Assembly: GCA_032164295.1 (NCBI GenBank) | Contig: JAJHTX010000007.1 | Span: forward strand, 434,001 to 498,000 | From: Inonotus obliquus | Taxonomy: Eukaryota > Basidiomycota > Agaricomycetes > Hymenochaetales > Hymenochaetaceae | Direction of reading: 5' to 3' | DNA length: 64,000 nucleotides | Shown: positions 34,933 through 47,862 of the stretch, one piece after another | Position numbering within the stretch: the first letter of the stretch is position 1 | Layout: every line of letters starts with the position of its first letter | Program-made: the position numbers and the translations under genes | Notes under the pieces: generated by a model | Told to the model about the DNA's origin: nothing | The model's input: the letters and a program-made list of their open reading frames with translations, nothing else | Databases searched by the model: none

Positions 34933-35992
34933 TTACTTCCACGACAGAACAAGTTCGACCTGAACAACCACATAATGGATCCAATTGAGTTTAGTGAGCT
35001 GCAGTACATACACACCTGTCCAACCTCTTGTAGTATGTCAAACACGATCTTTTCCCTTGTTTCATCCCAGCCTTCAGCTAGTTTAGCTGCGCATTCAAAG
35101 CACACATTATGTAGTTTCGAAGTTACAGCAGATAGCTGAGATGCTAGTATTGAGAGATGCAATCCTCAATGCAGATTTGAGTTTGTCCATCGATGCTGTC
35201 CAACCATTCGAGAATCCCCATACTACTACCATCACTAAACATCATCAGTTGAGTGTGTGATTTTGGTTCATATGGTGATGATTGGAGTTGTATATCCCCG
35301 AGCATGTATCACTCACGAATGAACTCCGCCGAAAGAGGCTTGTGACAGCTTTTTCCACACGTTGTGGAAATTTGAGTATACTACAGTAATCCCGCCCTGT
35401 CATCAAACCAAACTCTGGCACCATAGCATTGAGCATCAGCCAACTAGGACAAGCAATCACCACAATACTATGCCGCAACACGCAATACACACTTCATCAT
35501 CCAGCCGAAGATTACAAGCAATTGCATATGCTGTAAGTGCGTCTTTCTTGCTTCTCTCAATCTGTGATATGAAATCCTCTTGAGCAGCTTTAATGACAAC
35601 ACCAACATCATAATTGATAGCTGCACGCAGTACATCCCCAATTAGCGACATTCTTTGCTCGCTGAGATCTATCTGGATGATCGACAGGATAGCATAGGCG
35701 TAGTAATGGATCAAGAGTGGTACTTGTCTCGTCAACAGTGATGACTGGGACCTCGATTCCAGTCTCCTTCATTGGTAGTGCTGATAGGTTGTGGTGGGGA
35801 GAACATAATGTTAAACAGCGGCGATGCCAGTCGGAGAACGGTCGCAAATACATGAAATCCGACACTGTCTGATATTCGGAGGATTACATTCCCAATAGCA
35901 CCAACAAAGGGGGCTGACACCTTCAAGGGCTCGAAAACAAGAGTAGTTGATATTGAACTACTTGGTGCAGGATCAACCCGAACCACCTTCAT
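34933..35992 (-). pseudogene. Broken copy of the BTB family
   Basis: On the minus strand the family can be followed in order through shifted frames. It opens with SAPFVGAIGNVILRISDSVGFHVF and LRLASPLFNIMF, then MSLIGDVLRAAINYDVGVVIK. Next come KDALTAYAIACNLRLDDE, VPEFGLMTGRDYC, DTCSGIYNSN and CFECAAKLAEGWDETREKI. The conserved last exon (VELVLSWK, stop) is at 34959-34933. At least three frameshifts or small deletions break the frame. It is closest to BTB gene 4 and lies in inverted orientation to it. Confidence 0.85.
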
Positions 35993-36905
35993 ATTGTATT
36001 CTGTATTCTTTCTAGAGGAGAAGTTATCAGGTTACACGGTATGTAAGGATGAGATGTGCTTGCTCATGAGCTCACTAGGAGACAGACGTGAGCGCTAGTA
36101 GTCCAAGAGATAAGATCATGCTTTTGCTTTTTTGAGAAAAGGAGGGAGAAACGGACAAATTCGATGACATAAAGCGTCGATCAATGATAGACGTCGCAAA
36201 TCACTTCAGCCAGCATTTCCTTGAGCCACATCGAACCAAGTTTGTTTTTCAAAAAGCTCGCACAGCACGACAGTACCAGTGCTGCGCAAGCAAAAATTTT
36301 CATTGTCAACTAGATACCACTTTTGATTTACTGGGGTAGGGGGTCACAGGGGAGCGATACAATGATTGGAGAAACGACAGCGAAGACAGACAAAACAGGT
36401 GAGCAGAGAGAAACCGATATAACTTGTTCCATGTAGAGCGAACAAATTCTGGTGTTGAGAAGAGCAACTGGACAGATTGGAAAATGGGGGGGACTGTTGA
36501 AAGGTAACGTATGAGAAAGAAGAAAGACTTTTACGCTCGTAGACTGTTGTGAAGCGTATTAAAGAGATGGAAGACAGATATGAACGATCGAGCAAAACAA
36601 AAAGGGAGTTAGTTAAAGATGCAACAATGGAGGGGGTAAGACGGCACCCCAAGCAAATGGGTGGGGGAATAGTGGGTGTGTATCCAACAGTGTACACGAG
36701 GTGCCGAATGCCACTTTAAAATTTGGAGCGAGAACGAGTCAAGGAAATGGATGACCAGTGACAAGTCGATTTATTCTTGATTGTTGTCCGCGATCGAATT
36801 GCATGGGGGAACTTGTGCATGAGAGGCATGGCATGAAACATATTGACCAACTTAAAGGAAAGAGAAGAAAGACCATAGGAGCGCGCAAGCGGGTGATACT
36901 TTCCC
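35993..36905. other. Intergenic, 3' flank of the bZIP gene
   Basis: An open stretch at 36344-36697 on the minus strand is hydrophobic and Ser-rich, without a start context or domain. I regard this as the 3' region of the bZIP gene plus the promoter side of the BTB remnant. Confidence 0.35.
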
Positions 36906-38561
36906 TCACATGGACAGATTCATGAACGGATCTTGTTGCCCATGTTGTATCAAGAGCGTTCGGACCAACATGGCTCGCTCCTTCCACATGTCTCTCTCCC
37001 TTCGAATTGCCTCAAGCCCCTCCTCGAGCTCACGCTGGTACTCGAGCTTTCGTTTGCGACTGCGGCGAGCCGCTAACGTATTTTGCCTCCTCTTCGCCTC
37101 TATTGCTGCTGCCTCTGTCGGATTCAGGGGCCCATCCCCGCCTCCCTCAGACCCCGCAAGTTCATCCTCCTCGTCCAGACCAAAGGCCGCCGAGCGCGCT
37201 CGTTTTCGCGCAAATACAGCCGGCACGGCCTTACGCGAGGTTGTTGACGGCGCCTGATAGTTACGTGCCTGAGTCGGTGCGTCGATAGGGATGAGGGAGT
37301 CTGGGGTAACGTTCTTGCGCGTACCCGTCGGTATCTTCTTCCGCCCTGTTGTCTTCTTGTTTGACGGTCCAGCTGTTACATCGCTGATGAGCGGCGATGT
37401 CTGAGTAGAAAGTGGTTCGAGGGCGGGTGACGTTGGGGACATCGTATACATGTCCTCAAAGTTTAACCCTTTTTCCGGAGATGCTGAACCCGAATCCATT
37501 CCTGAAGACGGTGGCACAGATGCGACGGTTTCGATGGTCTTGGTGAAGGTGGGCTCGCGTGCAACCAGAGGCAAATCGGCAAAGTTCGGATCAAGGTTGA
37601 GTCCAACGACGGCTGGCGACTGGAAGAAGTCAGCCATACTCGGAGCATCGGGCGTTTCAAGGTAAGGCTCGCAGGGTGTCTCATCGAGGAAGGGCGACGT
37701 CAAATACTCGTCCCAAAGCGGGGAGGTAAAGTCGTTCACACTGCCTGCGGAACCGGGGGTGGATGGGTCACCTGCATCATAATGCACAGCACCGAAGAAC
37801 TCACCGAAGAGCATATTGGAGATGGACTGCGCAGCCTCCTCTGCGGGGGGTTCCAGATGAGCGGCAGCCCCGGCTGGGGAGTACGGCACAGGGCCGTTCT
37901 CATCAGGATTTCCGTTCGTCATCTCCAAATACTGCGCACACATGTGTTGGTATCCGATGAGGGCGTCGGAGACGGATTGCTGATACTGGTGGTTTATCGA
38001 CGTAGAAGTTGAAGGGGCCGATTCTTGGAATCGAGGAACTGGCGGTCGGGTGTTGTTACTGTTACTGTTACTGCTATTTGCGCTAACTTGCGGGATAGGG
38101 GGCAACCTGGTCGGAATACCATAGTGGGCTGCAAGTGTCGAGGTTGTGCCGAAAACTGGGAGAGTCGTCCTGGGACGGTAGTTTGTTGTGTTTATCGAGC
38201 CATTCTGAAAGGTTGAAGGGCGGCTTGGGAGTGCTGGACTCGCAAGTGTGCGGTGTTGGTCATTTCGGTGGAATGACGAATAATGCGGACCAGAGTCGAC
38301 GCTTAGAGTGTAGGGAACATCTTGACCGGTGTTGCTGGTAAAGGTGTTCTGAGATGGATGAATGGCTGGAGTGAGATAAGAGGACGGCTGCTGCCTTTGA
38401 TGAGCGGCGGACAACACTGGGTCGGCCGGTTTTGAAGAAAGTCTGTTATCGGTCGATGACCAAGGTTGGATTAGTACATCTTGTTGAGGCAAGTGGTGCG
38501 CGTCAACGTCATCGATGTGCTCGTCCGTCCTTGCGGATGCGGAATCACGCGCGGTGTTCAT
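36906..38561 (-). CDS. bZIP transcription factor, Gcn4/Cpc1-like
   Basis: A single-exon reading from ATG 38561 (MNTARDSASARTDEH) to TGA 36906-36908, 551 aa. The frame is open further upstream, but that part is not protein-like and lacks a good start. The middle region holds acidic/hydrophobic activation-type motifs (FTSPLWDEYLTSPFLDETP). The C-terminal bZIP comprises RRQNTLAARRSRKRKLEYQR, with the NxxAAxxSR core, and a leucine zipper over about 30 residues. This form is typical of Gcn4/Cpc1 factors that induce amino-acid biosynthesis through TGACTCA sites. Assignment to Gcn4 rather than another bZIP is probable, not certain. Confidence 0.8.
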   Translation of the reverse strand: MNTARDSASARTDEHIDDVDAHHLPQQDVLIQPWSSTDNRLSSKPADPVLSAAHQRQQPSSYLTPAIHPSQNTFTSNTGQDVPYTLSVDSGPHYSSFHRNDQHRTLASPALPSRPSTFQNGSINTTNYRPRTTLPVFGTTSTLAAHYGIPTRLPPIPQVSANSSNSNSNNTRPPVPRFQESAPSTSTSINHQYQQSVSDALIGYQHMCAQYLEMTNGNPDENGPVPYSPAGAAAHLEPPAEEAAQSISNMLFGEFFGAVHYDAGDPSTPGSAGSVNDFTSPLWDEYLTSPFLDETPCEPYLETPDAPSMADFFQSPAVVGLNLDPNFADLPLVAREPTFTKTIETVASVPPSSGMDSGSASPEKGLNFEDMYTMSPTSPALEPLSTQTSPLISDVTAGPSNKKTTGRKKIPTGTRKNVTPDSLIPIDAPTQARNYQAPSTTSRKAVPAVFARKRARSAAFGLDEEDELAGSEGGGDGPLNPTEAAAIEAKRRQNTLAARRSRKRKLEYQRELEEGLEAIRRERDMWKERAMLVRTLLIQHGQQDPFMNLSM

Positions 38562-41500
38562 GATGAAGATTGCAGTGCCCGCGATGAAAGTGAGTCGAAA
38601 CGAATCGAGATAGATCGTCCCGAATCGAGTTGAATCACAAAGTGCAATTGAGAGAAAGATATAAAATGGCGTTGCTCGTACAGTGATACGAGTACGGACG
38701 CGGGCACAGAGGGCAAAGGTTCTGCTCGTATGGAACGAGACGAGGTATATATATTCAGACAACAGAGAAACGAGCACCGAGATGACGCGACGAGGGGGAA
38801 GGAAACTGATAGGTAAACGGGACTCACGGGTGTGTGTTTAGCTGCAACAGCAAACTGAGTCGACCAGCTCTACTCGAGGGAGAGAGGGATGGTCGCTGTA
38901 CGAGAGAGAGATGGGGATGCAGGGAGGGCGATGACTCGGGCGATGTTTATAGGGAAAGTTTTTAATCTCAGAGGCGCCCGTGTCCTAGTATTCCCACGCA
39001 TAGCCACTCCTCCTTTTACTCGACTGCGCCGCTGCATTGCAAATGATATCCCGTCCATTTCCTCGACTGCGATCTGTTATATTTCGTCCATTGTACACTA
39101 CGGCGCAGACAACATCGTCACAAAGGACAACACTCACAAAAACAGAAATAAAATAAATTCTCGGGGCCGTTGTTAACAAAAGCAGGAAATGACTCGACAG
39201 TGAGAAGGTCGCGATCCTATCGGATTCATCAGAGCTTTGATGACAAAGACACCGATCCATACGCCCTTTTCTCCCACGCTCCACAGCCCCCCCGCCTCTT
39301 CTCCTTCCTAATAAGGCTAAGCTGTGGAGCGCCGCGCCCGCCCGCCCTCTACCCGACGTGTCGGGAGGCGCATGCTGTGTTCCGCTTTTTGCCTTATATG
39401 GCAACTATCTGTTCCTGCCATCATCACGCGGTCTGCTCGTTATCTGCGGCCCCTGACTTCGGCTTCGCCTAGCACAACTAGGCGCTGGCATCCTTCCTTC
39501 CGCTCGGCCAATCAACCCCGCACCCTCCATCATACATCCGCTTGGTCCGCTCGACGCGCGTCCCTCTGCCTCAACCTTGTTACTAACCGCATCTCCAGAA
39601 CAACACGGAATGTCCTCGAAGACACCTCTCGTTTCGCCCCTCGGCATCCGCGATTCTACTGAATTTGATAGTGACATTGTTTCCGACCTCAGCTCGGCTG
39701 CACCGCCCGCCGCTCACTGCGAACCTTTTGCCCTCCCCTCCTGTGTCCACGTCCACATTCTGCAAGGGGGCGGTCTCCTATTCCTATTTCTGTTGCTTGG
39801 TTGCATTTAATTCTCCCACATGCTCACGCTATTAATTCAACCTGTGCAGGTCGTCGTTGCGCCAGCGTGTTTACACGTATACCTGCCCCTTAATCTCCAT
39901 CCCAAATCCCATCTTTCATCATCCGATCTCTCCCATCCCTTCCCATTTGCTCAGACGACGCCGATTGCGCCTCATTGGCAGTGGCTTTCGATTCCACCCG
40001 AACTTTTGATTGTGCTTACAAGACCAGCTTCGTCTATTGCACCGCTTTCCGAGCCGTGAAGCTATGCCGATCAGCGCTCGGCGACATTTAATCTTCGGAG
40101 TACGACTTGCAGTGCGCTGCATCGATTCGTTTGTATAAATGGTCCTTCTCATCGTTTACTTTTGAATCTTCCGAACGCTTCTACTTTGATCTCCTGAGTA
40201 AGCTGTGCGAGTACCACGGTCTCTATCATACAATGGTACTGCCTCGGGAAGCCTGAGTGCATTGCTCTGGAATGCTAGTATCAATCCACGCCTAAAATAA
40301 TTCCTCTTTGGCGCCTTTCTCAATAATATCTATTCCGCCAAAGGAACCTACTCCCTGGCCTGGTAGCTCAGACACAGCCTTCTGGCCGCATACTGTCACG
40401 ACTGACATTATTTCCTCGGTCCTTGTAATCAAATTATACATTCCTTCTGAACCGGCGTTGGGACAATATCAATCTTCCCGCCCCGTCGTTTCCTCAACAG
40501 GCTCTCATGCTTTCTAATGGCGACAGAAGCAGGCTGCAGGCTGTGTAAGTACAACAGTCTTTATCATACACGTACAGCTCTCAGGTTCTGGGATACTAGT
40601 CTAGTTCTAGTCCGTTCCTAATTCCAGCACACGAATGCGCCCAAATTTCCAAGTACAACCTCTATCATTCAATCATTCAATCGTTCGATTTTACATACAC
40701 CCTCCGGAAGTGCGGATTCTATGCATAGCTTTCTTCACTCTACTACCTCTCGACGCGTACCGCTAAAATTCTCTTTGGGCTCCAGGCTCCAGTACAACAA
40801 CAGTCTTTATTGTTGAATCGTACGGATTGAGAAGCGCTACTGCATACTAGTAGCACTCTGTCTCTGTCTCTGGATTCTGGATCTGGAATACAGGTACGTT
40901 CCTAATATTTCAAAGCGTTAATGCTACCCTAATATGTATCTCTCTGTCTTATAATGCACAGCATCAACTAGCTTTGTTTCCTGACCTCTTTATTCAGTAC
41001 AGTACAAGAATAAACTTCCTATACGCCTCGTCCAATCCAATCCAGTCCAATCCAATCAATTTTTGTCTCGCAGTTTTGTTCCTTTGATCGGACTGTTTGT
41101 ATGTACACGCACGTCCTAATGTCCTATGCTACTTTCCCCCCTCGCCGAAGTTCCTTCCGCATGACCGCAAAACAATGACTACTCAGTGAACCTTTCCTAA
41201 CCCAGACCACATATATTACTAACTAGCTTTGTTTTCCATCCCTTACCACTTACCACTTACCACAGTACAATACAGGAATAAGTACCCAATACCTAATTAC
41301 TCTCATCCCATCTATTAATTTAGTTATGTATCATTAATCCCTTTCATCGCGGCGCGTTCTTGTCCTTGTCCTCGGCCTCGGTCCTCGGATCACAAGACAG
41401 ATACACATTCATTCCTTCATTCCTTCTTTCCTTCATCCCTTCACGGTCCTCGGATCACAAGACAGATACACATTCATTCCTTCATTCCTTCTTTCCTTCA

Positions 41501-42450
41501 TCCCTTCATCCCTTCATTCCGTATGCTGTACGCCGTATGCCGTATGCCGTATGCCGTATGCCGTATACCGTACGCCGTAATCATTTACGCAACGATACTA
41601 TTCCAACAAAGCCATCCCACACAAATACAAATAGAATTGGAAATGTAAGTACAATACCAGCGTGAAGTTACCATCAACTCATCCAGTCATCCAGTCATTC
41701 ACTGATCAACATTCAACCATCTTCGTTTCACCCAACCTTCATCACACCTATCACACCTATCACACCTATCACGCCTATCACAGCTATAACATTACAAACA
41801 GTACTAATAAATAAAACCTCGCTCGCCCTACCAATACCAATCAATCGTATTGCACCGCGTTCTTGTTCCAGTAACGCGCATAGTGGGTTTGTTGGCGTCG
41901 TTGATTAGATTAGAGATGAATCAATCGTTAGTTATCCTGCAGGCGCAATCTGTAAATTCAATCTCCGCTCGGCGCATTGCGACGCGTCTTCCCACTCCGC
42001 ACCAGGTCCGTCTCGTCCAGACTCCAAAGTAAAGCATCATCTTCAGCTTCATAGACTGGCAAGGTCCATGCACAGTACAACTCCAATGAAATATAGATGT
42101 AGGTCGATGGCGTATGCGGATCGCTGAACTTCATAGATACAGCACGTACATTCGAATATCACACGTGTAAAACATTCAATATTCAAGGATACATTTACAT
42201 ATGTAACATGGCGTAAAAATACAGAAAACGCGGATGCAGAAGAACAAATGATGTTGTTAAAGTCATGTCTCGTTGTTCGTGAGGGAGAACTGACGGACCC
42301 GAAGCCAAAGCGTCAGTAGCGGACATGTAAGAGCTCGTAATGCATGTTGAAATGCGGGTTGATTCGATTCCGTGGGTATCAGAGATGTCATGTAAAAGAG
42401 ACACGAAACTCGCACAGACAAGGCTTCGCAAGGGACTCCTCGTAACGTAT
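38562..42450. other. Long gene-free region upstream of the bZIP gene
   Basis: Almost 3.9 kb without a supported gene. On the bZIP (minus) strand a 62-codon ORF starting with ATG (39058-38870) ends about 310 nt before the bZIP ATG and could be an upstream ORF if the leader is long. TGACTC, the core of a Gcn4 site, occurs at 38932-38937 and 39190-39195. Further out, 39800-41800 is pyrimidine-rich with simple repeats. The rest probably includes the 3' flank of the antiporter gene. Confidence 0.4.
41384..41790. repeat. Short tandem repeats
   Basis: Three repeat blocks are present. A segment of about 55 bp beginning CGGATCACAAGACAG is duplicated (about 41384-41440 and 41452-41510). A run of 7-bp units (variants of GTATGCC) lies at about 41520-41578. 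A run of 9-bp units (CACACCTAT) lies at about 41742-41780. They are non-coding. Confidence 0.8.
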
Positions 42451-45400
42451 TCACTCGTCCTCAAATTTGCGGTGCGTAGCTTGCATAACCACAATCGCCG
42501 AATCAATCTCCTTCGCATCCGCACCAGTGTTCGTTCCCGCACGTCCAATAATCGCACTCGCCACATTTCCAACGGTCTTCCGCACTTCCCCGCCAACGTT
42601 ATTAAAACCATGGTACTCTTCCGACAGTTCCTTCAGCTCGAGAGAATGGTCTTCGACCGCCAGACGTCGGGAACGACCCAGGACAACTATCAGTCTCCTC
42701 CCACGTCCTCTCACACAATCTTGGGATAGCATGGCAATATCGTCAAGTACAAAACGCAACGGTCTCGGTGTTGCATGAGTGCGGAAGTCGATTCGTGACA
42801 GCGCATCAGCGACGAATGAGGGAAGGGGTACGTCGACGGAAGGAGAGGTGTATCGAGACCATGCAATGTTGTCGGCCATTTCGGATTGTAGTCGGGTTTG
42901 GGTCGTGAAGGCACCATAAACAGTATCCGGTATGCCATACGTCTGAAAAAATCAAGCGTTTGGATGTCAGTTTAGCGCTTGCGGATATAGATGACGAACG
43001 AACAGAATGGATACTAAATCCATTCGCCCTAATATTCGCGGCATCACCCTCCATATCTTCCTCGGCATCCCTATCATCCTCGCCTTTCGTGTGAGCCTTT
43101 TCTGGCTTTCTGATCCCACTTTTGCTCCCATCATTCTCACCATTTACATTTGATCCTATTCCATCAGCTTCCGACTCGGAGGAAGATTCAACCTCGGAGT
43201 CGGATTTCGTAATTCGCACAACCGTCGCACTATTCCTAGGGTTCGCACATAGCTGCACGACGAAGTCGAGTGACAGTCGGTCATCCGGTCCACCAAAGAA
43301 CGGAAGGAAGATATGTTTCCCAGTGCGGGGTCGCGCTTGTCCTTGGTCCGACACCGTTTTGCTCCCGGCATCGGTACTGGCTAAATGGGAGGGATGTACG
43401 CGATCAATGTATAATGCGACATCCGTCCGACATTGTGCGAATACGCCGCGGACGAACTGCGAATGGACGATACTCGCAGATCTGTTTCCCGCTCCGGATT
43501 TATCTCCCATGTATGATTGCGTGCGGAACAGCATATCGAAAGGATTTAGCAACGGAGTTGCTGCTGTCGGAATGGGAATAATCGGTGCTTGGCCATCCAC
43601 TCCAGTATTGTGCCTACTAGAATCAGATGACATGGATTGAGATAAAGGAGGTAGCCACGGAACCAGAACAAGTTGGGATTCCGTTTCCCTCGCTCGGTCT
43701 GCAACACGAAGTGCTAAGTCCGAGAACATCACAACTGAAAGGGACGAAGATATCTCCAGTCCATAAAGCTCTCCGAAAGTTCTGAACACGTTCAGTAGAG
43801 GGTCCGTTGGGATAAGAGGATGATCGCCTGATGCTGCTGAAGTAGACTTCATCACAGCTGAGGTGCGATCAGAAAGCTCGATGAGGCGGAGGGCATCAAT
43901 GCTCGTGCTTGTCTTTCGCAAGTGACGTTCGATGTTCGAGCTTTCACTTCTCGAAGATCCCGGGTGAGAACCCTCATTCTGTATCACTTCTTGCACCTCC
44001 TCTTGTACCTCCTCTCCTTTTGCGGAAAGCCTTGAAGATCTTTCTACATACGGTGGTGGGCTAACGAGCTGCGTGATGGCCATCATCCCAGGCAGATGCT
44101 CGATCTTATCAAGTACAACAGTGAATCGGGTTCTCCACTCTCCCATTTCACCGTCCCAGCCTCCCTCCGGTTTACCGAGGCTCCTCTTAAAGTCAGCTTT
44201 TCTCTCTTCATCCATTGTAGCCTGATAATCGGGGCCTGTCTCGGTAACACGGGTCCGCTTGCTCGGTGGGTAGAGAATGAGAACGACCGGCGTGGTCAGG
44301 CAAGTCAAGAGGAGTGCTTCGAAGACGAACATCGAAAAGACGAGCTGCGAGTTAAGTTTAGTGTTGTGCGTAATTCAACCGCAGACACTATATGGTGAAT
44401 GACTTACTGGAGTCAGAATACGTGCGGATAATCCAACATTCAGGACAATAAGCTCGACGAGACTGAAACCAGATAGATCGTAAGAAGGTTAAAAGATAGG
44501 CTGAGACTGGAAATGGCATACCCTTTGCAGCTCATTAAAGAGCCGACCGTGCACGCTTCCCGCCATTTGAACCCGCTGAGACGCGCTGCTACCGAGCATC
44601 CACAGAATTTGCCGAAGTATGCGAGACAGCAAATGGAGATCGTGAAGGCCCAAGCAATTCCGTCGTCCAAAAGGCCAAGATTTGTCGATAAACCGGATAG
44701 GGTAAAGTACTATTGATGAAGGTCTTGGCAATCCAGCCACTAACGACTTGCTGAAACGTACCAAAGGCAGAAAGATTATGGACACCATGTCCTCAAGTTT
44801 CTCGGTCAAAGCGATCGCCAGTCCGCCTTCGCGTGGGACTACCAGTCCCGCCAGGAATCCGCCTGTAAGACATATGTCAATGAATTGAGCTGAAGTCATA
44901 GGAAACATCTCACCAAAAATTGCATGAACACCGATAGTATCCGTAAAGAATGCAGATGCGAAAGTCATCAAGATCGTAGCAGTCATGAATGTCATCGTTG
45001 GGCCGTTCTCAATCGATCCTGTTCGCCGTGCTAACCATTTGAAAGCCCGTTTCACTGGGATGAGTAGGAACAACGTCCAAGCGACAGCAGTTAGAAGTAT
45101 CCACAAGGCAGAGAGTCCGGACGATGCATTGACGAGTGCCACGGCAAGAGCGAGCAGGGTCCAGCCAACGATGTCATTCCCAACCCCGGCTGATAGGACG
45201 ACAATACCAACAGTCGTATCAACGAGTTTTAGCTCCGTCAGAATCCTACAGAGCACCGGGAATGCAGTGATGCTGAACGCCACCCCGGTAAAAAGCATGA
45301 AGTGTGGATAGCTCGTTTGTTCAGGGTCGATATATCGGTTGTAGATTGGTAGTGCCAGAGCTGCGCCTAGCCCGAACGGTAGGATCATACCACCCAAGGC

Positions 45401-45944
45401 AATCGGTACCGAATGCCGAGCGTTACGTTTAATCACATTTGTTTCTATTTCCAGTCCCACAAGAAACAGGAACAGCACCAAACCGATATTGGCTGTCAGA
45501 GAGAGGAACGGAAGAGAGTCCGAAGGAAAGATATGCTCTGTGAATCCAGGTATGCGACCTAGTGCGGTTGGGCCGAGAAGGATTCCACCGAGTACTTCCG
45601 CAATTACTTTGGGTTCGCGTATTTTCTTGAGGATAATAGCAAGAAGTTGCGCAACCATGACGATGATACCTAGAGTAGCAGTCGAATATCAGAGTTATTC
45701 GGAACTCTAGAAGTGAGACCGCACCGACTTGGATGATCCATAATCTTAAGGGATCAGTGGTCGTAAACTGCGTTGGATCCTTCCCATCTAACAAGCCTCC
45801 CTATTGAGTGATCACAGTCGTCGGATGAACCTGGCGATAAGATATGACGAGTAATCAACTAACCTGCTGTTGTGCTGCCCTTTTTTGCAAGTCAGTCGTT
45901 GTGGTTGCCAGGCTGATGAATGGCCTCGAAAGATGGTTGACCAT
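42451..45944 (-). CDS. KHA1: K+/H+ antiporter, Kha1-like (CPA2 family)
   Basis: A multi-exon minus-strand gene from ATG 45944 (MVNHLSRPFISLATTTTDLQ) to TGA 42451-42453. The CPA2 exchanger domain has about 12 membrane segments, including VIAEVLGGILLGPTALG, NIGLVLFLFLVGLEIE, ITAFPVLCRIL and the ion-site region GVGNDIVGWTLLAL. A long cytosolic C-terminal region follows, with a nucleotide-binding-like part and a conserved end (YHGFNNVGGEVRKTVGNVAS). Yeast Kha1 exchanges K+ for H+ in Golgi-type membranes. Introns lie around 45655-45795, 44733-44755 and near 42940-43015 among others; exact borders were not all fixed. Confidence 0.85.
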
Positions 45945-46809
45945 CGTGGATGATGGTGGCAGGAGGGGACCTGCTGTTAGTCTGACATTAAACCCGAGTA
46001 TTTAAGAGAGGATGATGGACTGAGATGACATATCACACCGTAGCACGTTTTGTCACACGGTACCATAAATAACCTTCCCATCAGAACATAAAAATAGTGA
46101 TATCAGTTGCTTCCGTCGGACTGGGACAAAACTGATGAGAGCCACGCCATAACCACTCATTTTATCAAACTGGTAACCAGTTCTTGCAGTACGTCCAGTG
46201 GCCATATCTGATCTTAGCAAGAATGCAACACCCCAAGCAAATCCATGCAAAGTCGCGCCTTACGAGGAGTATGCCAACCCATGTGAACTTCCCGACTGTA
46301 TGAGCTGTTGCTAGTATGTTTTGGGTTAATCGGGTTTGCCATGATACTGTATGTTTCGGACTGAGAATTTCACAGCAGATGGAATACCTTGAACGGATTG
46401 CTAGACTTACCTAAAAGGACCCAGACATCCAGAGAAATCTCGCGCCAAAGTAGAGGATTTGGATGCAACGAACTCGCGGAAATTCAAGGACCTGCAAGCA
46501 ATCCCACAGGATCGACCGTTCCGGGAAGTCTCGTTCTCTCCAGCTTTCTGTGTGCTTGCAGTTGCGGGTAACAGTATACGGATGTAGCGGCATACTACTA
46601 GCGCATATTCGGAACAGCATTTGCCCTCACCTCATTGCTTTGAGTCAAGAGAATTCACTGAATCTGTTCGAAGACGTTGAAGCGGCTCGTTCTCAGCGCT
46701 CATCACGAGTGAAAATTACTCTAGACTTCGAGTTTCAAGGTCAATCAATACACTTAAAGCATAATGATATACATACATAATACACAGAAAACCATTCCCG
46801 CTTCCAAAC
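45945..46809. other. Intergenic, no supported gene
   Basis: Lies between the antiporter promoter and the 3' end of the SPRY gene. Open stretches at 46053-46250 and 46463-46780 lack recognisable domains and are interrupted; a decayed gene is possible but not supported. Confidence 0.3.
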
Positions 46810-47862
46810 TTACAAGGGAAGACCAGGATAGCTTGGTAGCTCTTCATCTTCACTTCCTGCCCCGGCCAAACGTCCAACATGTCCCTCAACAAGCCAAGCC
46901 CACTCTCTTCCAGGCAACCACTTAAACAAGTACTGATCATCATCGCCACCAAAATTCACCCTCAAACGATTCACGCCAGGTCCACCAACACCAATCGCCG
47001 CATAAACATCATGTGCAGTTCTAGGTAGGTACACGCCTCGAAAAGCATCCGCGAGTCGTTCACCGTTGTATGTGTAGAAAATAGTTCCGGTGGAAAAGAT
47101 GTATCCGCAGCCGATTGTGTCGCCTGGATTGAGAGAAGTTAGGAGAGGGTCGTATGGACGTCCCCCATCTGGATCTTCGAAGAATTTTTGCATGTCATCG
47201 AGATGGAGGCCTGCGCTGAGTCTGTTCCAGCCTGGAAAGCGGTACAAAGGGTAGGGTAGGCACGCTGTTCCTGTGGGTAAAGACTATCAGTATAGTTGGA
47301 GGGGAAGATATGTGGCAATCGGTTAGATTCGAAGCTCACCGATTGCGATTATACCGTCCATTTGCAAGATGGTCACTTCATAGTACACACCTTCCTTCCC
47401 TTGAATGTCGTACATCCCAGCAGTAATCGGATAGTTGCTTAACACACACGAATCCCCACATCCTTTCTCAGTGACAAGCTCAACAACCTTTGGACCAATT
47501 TTCTCCCTCCTGCCACTACTATTTCCCCCTGTACTTCCTCCAGTCGTAATTTCCCTAATAGTTCCCTTGAACCGATTTAGTTGTGGAGGGACGAGTGTCC
47601 ACGCTTTGCATCCTTGTTCCCGTATACGATCAACATCAACAGAAGGAAGGAAACGCGGTGGATAAAGTGGCTCCTTGTCACAGAAATCCTCTGCAGCCTC
47701 ATATTCGTGTTCAGGTGCTTCGTTCTTGAGACCATGACTTCTTGATGGTTCGTCTGCGGGAGCCCATTCAGGAGGTGGCGCATCGTCGTCGGCGTATCTG
47801 TAACCATGAGAACTCGATGAGGGCCGGGGTGATTTGGGACGGAGGTGCTTCAGCCAGCTCAT
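46810..47862 (-). CDS. SPRY-domain protein
   Basis: Two exons on the minus strand: 47862-47340 and 47270-46810, in frame for 327 aa. The N-terminus (about 80 residues) is charged and Pro/Ser-rich. The SPRY domain follows: GVYYEVTILQMDG, AIGTACLPYPLYRFPGWN, GDTIGCGYIFSTGTIFYTYNG, and DVYAAIGVGGPGVNRLRVNFG. The domain order and NGERL-type motif resemble fungal Ssh4/Ear1- and RanBPM-like SPRY proteins, which recognise membrane cargo or act in ubiquitin ligase complexes. No transmembrane segment is seen, so a soluble adaptor is more likely. Confidence 0.85.

Noticed and set aside
39324..39662. GC-rich ORF upstream of the bZIP gene as a separate gene
   Set aside because: No domain, Ser/Arg-biased low-quality sequence, overlapping ORFs on both strands; typical of pyrimidine-rich non-coding DNA.
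41520..41578. Possible telomere- or centromere-like tandem repeat
   Set aside because: The 7-bp units are few and imperfect and do not match the fungal telomere repeat TTAGGG; a simple microsatellite explains them.
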